A DNA stretch of 64,000 nucleotides from Planctomycetota bacterium (GTDB taxonomy: Bacteria > Planctomycetota > UBA1135), in the NCBI GenBank assembly GCA_004295085.1, contig SHNF01000002.1:670207-734206 (forward strand), in the 5' to 3' direction. Shown here one piece after another: positions 63,028 through 64,000 of this stretch. The notes below the pieces were generated by a model. The model was not told the DNA's origin. It saw nothing but the letters and a program-made list of their open reading frames with translations, and did not search any database. Position numbers and translations under genes: made by a program. How positions within the stretch are numbered: position 1 is the stretch's first letter; each line of letters begins with the position of its first letter.

Positions 63028-63064
63028 ATTCTATCGGCGCCCGCTGCGCGGCTTTGCCTACCAT
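63028..63064. promoter_or_regulatory. Divergent -10-like boxes between sulfatase-like and lipoprotein genes
   Basis: TAGAAT (63033-63028, minus strand) ends six bases before the sulfatase-like ATG at 63021. TACCAT (63059-63064, plus strand) ends six bases before the lipoprotein ATG at 63071. Neither leader has room for a Shine-Dalgarno. Confidence 0.4.
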
Positions 63065-63070
63065 GCGCGC

Positions 63071-63220
63071 ATGCGCGCGCTTCCGCTGCTCGGCTTGCTC
63101 GCCGGCTGCAGCGCGACCGAGATCACGCCGGCGGCGCTGCGTGACAGCGGCGCGGCGGAGCAGCACATCACCTGGCAGCGGGCCGCCGGCGCTTCAGCGC
63201 TGGCGCCGCGGGCCGCGTAG
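63071..63220 (+). CDS. Small lipoprotein preceding an ECF sigma factor
   Basis: A 49-residue protein: RALPLLGLLAGC is a compact lipoprotein signal with lipobox LAGC, followed by a short mature part (SATEITPAALRDSGAAEQH and TWQRAAGASALAPRAA). It is small for a functional lipoprotein and could be a truncated or very short peptide. It ends ten bases before the sigma factor ATG and is probably co-transcribed. Confidence 0.45.
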   Translation: MRALPLLGLLAGCSATEITPAALRDSGAAEQHITWQRAAGASALAPRAA

Positions 63221-63230
63221 GAGAGCTGGA

Positions 63231-63824
63231 ATGACGGCCTCCCCCGACCCTCCCGGCAGCGGGAGCCCAGAGGCACTCGCGCGCCGGGTCCTGGTCGGGG
63301 ACGCCGACGCCGTGGATGCCTGGTACCGCGCCGAGCACGCGCGCGTGTTCCGCCTGTGCTTCGGCTTCCTGGCCGACGTGCACGACGCCGAAGACCTGAC
63401 TCAGGACGCCATGCTGCACCTCAAGGACCGCCTGCCGCACTGGGACGAACGCCGCGCCTACGAGCCGTGGCGCAGCGCGGTGGTCCTGAACCTGTGCCGG
63501 GACCGGCTCCGGCGCTCGAGCGCGCGCGCGCACGCGGAGATGCGCGCCGGCGGACAGGCGCCGTCCGCGCTCCCGGCGCCCGAGGACGCAGCCCGCGGTG
63601 CCGAGGTGGCGGAGATCCTGCGCCGGGCCATGGCGGCGCTGCCGGCGCGCGAGCGTGAAGCCTTCGTGCTGCACGACCTGGAGCAGATGGAGACGTCCGT
63701 GGTGGCCGCCGCCATGCAGGTGGGCGAGAGCAGCGTGCGCTCGCTGCTGGCCCTGGCGCGCCGGCGCCTGCGCCAGCTGCTGGGGCCGCAGCTCGCGGCC
63801 GGAGAGGGAGGCGTTCGTGCCTGA
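63231..63824 (+). CDS. ECF-type RNA polymerase sigma factor
   Basis: A 197-residue ECF sigma factor. Region 2 is AWYRAEHARVFRLCFGFLAD, VHDAEDLTQDAMLHLKDRLP and YEPWRSAVVLNLCRDRLRR; region 4 is RRAMAALPAREREAFVLHDL, EQMETSVVAAAMQVGESSVR and SLLALARRRLRQLL. A GGAGAG Shine-Dalgarno precedes the ATG. Its stop overlaps the GTG of the next gene by eight bases, as is usual for a sigma and its regulator. Distinct from the longer sigma at 20619-21500. Confidence 0.85.
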   Translation: MTASPDPPGSGSPEALARRVLVGDADAVDAWYRAEHARVFRLCFGFLADVHDAEDLTQDAMLHLKDRLPHWDERRAYEPWRSAVVLNLCRDRLRRSSARAHAEMRAGGQAPSALPAPEDAARGAEVAEILRRAMAALPAREREAFVLHDLEQMETSVVAAAMQVGESSVRSLLALARRRLRQLLGPQLAAGEGGVRA

Positions 63825-64000
63825 TTGGGACGACCTGCGCGGCGCCTGGGACCAGGTGCAGCCTCCGCCGCCCTGGCGCGAGCTGGACGCGGAGGATGCC
63901 GCGACGCAGGAAGTGGTGGCCTGGCTGCGTGCCGCGTGGCGCGCGGTCCCGGCTCCGGCCGGCGCGCCCGCGCGCGCGCGCCGCGCGCGCCCGTCTCCGA
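63817..64000 (+). CDS. Start of a probable sigma-factor partner protein, cut by window edge
   Basis: Open from GTG 63817 to the window end (61 residues seen). It begins PDWDDLRGAWDQVQPPPPWR, ELDAEDAATQEVVAWLRAAW, then an Ala/Arg/Pro-rich stretch. The overlap with the sigma gene suggests an anti-sigma or related membrane protein, but no zf-HC2 motif appears in the visible part. Confidence 0.5.
   Translation, partial: MPDWDDLRGAWDQVQPPPPWRELDAEDAATQEVVAWLRAAWRAVPAPAGAPARARRARPSP

Overview
This is a gene-dense, very G+C-rich bacterial window with no rRNA, tRNA, CRISPR array, insertion sequence or phage gene that I can recognise. The gene content points to a planctomycete-like organism. It has many secreted FG-GAP beta-propeller proteins, von Willebrand proteins, sulfatase-like hydrolases, a DUF1680/GH127 glycosidase, a sigma factor fused to carboxypeptidase-regulatory domains, Tat-exported enzymes and short uncharged signal peptides. 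The phylum is an inference from content; there is no marker gene to prove it.

Layout. 1-2.6 kb: two secreted proteins on the minus strand, divergent from a lipid kinase. 2.6-5.4 kb: a secreted FG-GAP propeller with an extraordinary Trp/Cys/Tyr-rich segment and a Gly-rich tail, preceded by a phased direct-repeat array. 5.8-12 kb: two tandem GH39-like glycosidases and an M28 peptidase. 12-17.8 kb: a GNAT-like protein, a membrane-anchored sulfatase-like enzyme, glutamine synthetase and two small envelope proteins. 17.9-21.5 kb (minus): an operon of sigma factor, anti-sigma/TPR protein, secreted protein and pdxA. 21.6-25.7 kb: queG, a zinc ribbon, the CoA-transferase pair scoAB, a lipoprotein and thiE. 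25.7-30.7 kb: three tandem FG-GAP paralogues. 30.8-38.3 kb: one tightly overlapping operon of a Tat-exported molybdenum hydroxylase, its FAD subunit, a small Cys-rich protein, a GH127 glycosidase, a sodium:solute symporter and a 49-residue membrane protein.

38.3-43.5 kb: a Tat-exported class V aminotransferase-like enzyme, a small acidic lipoprotein, a DUF983 protein, an amidohydrolase, a secreted CxxC protein and a frameshifted secreted protein. 43.6-49.5 kb: two VWA proteins followed by a two-component system. 49.5-55.3 kb: the sigma/carboxypeptidase-regulatory fusion, another FG-GAP protein and an M20 peptidase. 55.3-63 kb: NDH-2, a second GNAT-like protein, cardiolipin synthase, uppS, a regulator/membrane-protein pair and a second sulfatase-like enzyme. 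63-64 kb: a small lipoprotein, an ECF sigma factor and the beginning of its likely partner.

Window-wide signals. Many genes that begin a transcription unit carry a TANNNT (-10-like) hexamer only 6-10 bases before the start codon and lack a Shine-Dalgarno sequence, which suggests leaderless mRNAs. Genes with longer leaders tend to have a good Shine-Dalgarno. Two genes (pdxA and the symporter) appear to start at CTG inside a CTGA overlap with the preceding stop codon. Several secreted proteins share a C-terminal beta-type module. All functional calls come from reading motifs; no database search was possible.
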